Source of the DNA: an uncultured Bacilli bacterium
GTDB lineage: Bacteria; Bacillota_I; Bacilli_A; RF39; UBA660
Assembly (NCBI GenBank): GCA_947623705.1
Contig: CANQHT010000078.1
Coordinates: 1 to 5,476, forward strand
Reading direction: 5' to 3'
DNA length: 5,476 bases
Part shown: positions 5,378 to 5,476 of the stretch, one piece after another
How the letters are laid out: each line of letters opens with the position of its first letter
Numbering within the stretch: position 1 is the first letter of the stretch
Translations under genes and position numbers: made by a program
Notes under the pieces: generated by a model
What the model saw: only the letters and a program-made list of their open reading frames with translations
Database searches by the model: none
Told to the model about the DNA's origin: nothing

Positions 5378-5476
5378 TGCTAGCGAGAACAAGGCGAGAG
5401 CCAATGCCGCCAATGACTGCACCGGTGTTCCTAGTGAAGTTGAACTGACCGGCTAAACCTCCGTCATTGTAATAGC
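5373..5476 (-). CDS. Partial CDS, C-terminal 33 residues; possible C-type-lectin/FGE-like variable tail
   Basis: Open frame entering from the right edge and ending at TAA 5373-5375; only the last 33 complete codons are visible. The peptide begins YYNDGGLAGQF, continues with NFTRNTGAV and ends GGIGSRLVLASK. The pattern 'YNDGG.AG.F' followed some 15 residues later by 'IGSRLVLAS' resembles the end of C-type-lectin/formylglycine-generating-enzyme-like domains ('W/YNNG..AG.F ... IGFRLVLA'), the fold that carries the variable region in many diversity-generating retroelement targets. Base use differs from the rest of the window: 52 of 98 bases from 5379 to 5476 are G or C by hand count, and codons such as CGC, GGC, CTC, GCC and ACC are frequent. 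The frame is well supported by this composition and by a sensible peptide; the functional guess is inference from a short fragment. The start and any signal peptide lie outside the window. Confidence 0.6.
   Translation of the reverse strand, partial: YYNDGGLAGQFNFTRNTGAVIGGIGSRLVLASK

Overview
The window is AT-rich, with TAA/TAG stops, TGG for tryptophan and no in-frame TGA in any gene. Shine-Dalgarno sites are strong and purine-rich (AGGAGG, AGGTGA, AGGAG). Together with Bacilli-type GAPDH and ClpP sequences, this suggests a low-GC Firmicutes-like bacterium, possibly an uncultured gut Bacilli lineage. The placement is inference; no 16S or other marker is present.

Layout from left to right: (1) bases 1-120 are non-coding and hold a tandem array of about five degenerate 10-bp units (47-95), which looks like an operator for something beyond the left edge. 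(2) On the minus strand come a divergent phosphoglycerate kinase (pgk, 121-1272) and, 16 bp upstream of it, a NADAR-superfamily protein (1289-1903). These two read as one operon, with an extended -10 promoter just before the NADAR gene. (3) A terminator (1947-1974) separates them from glyceraldehyde-3-phosphate dehydrogenase (gap, 1985-2989). The gap start overlaps the end of a TGS-domain uridine-kinase-like gene (2982-4628). (4) A short divergent intergenic region (4629-4724) drives the kinase-gap pair leftward and clpP (4725-5297) rightward, from promoters whose -35 boxes appear to overlap. (5) After clpP the composition changes abruptly. A 14-bp inverted repeat (5347-5377) covers the stop codon of a minus-strand gene cut by the right edge (5373-5476, about 53% GC).

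Functionally, gap and pgk catalyse consecutive steps of lower glycolysis, but here a terminator divides them and each is paired with a nucleotide-related gene: a nucleoside/uridine kinase-like protein with gap, and a predicted ADP-ribose/NAD-derivative enzyme with pgk. ClpP is the housekeeping protease subunit.

The two most unusual points are the right-edge fragment and the pgk gene. The fragment's short C-terminus resembles the variable C-type-lectin tails of diversity-generating retroelement targets and is followed at once by a hairpin. The PGK has several non-canonical active-site positions, including Lys where the catalytic Arg of the 'TRI' motif is expected.
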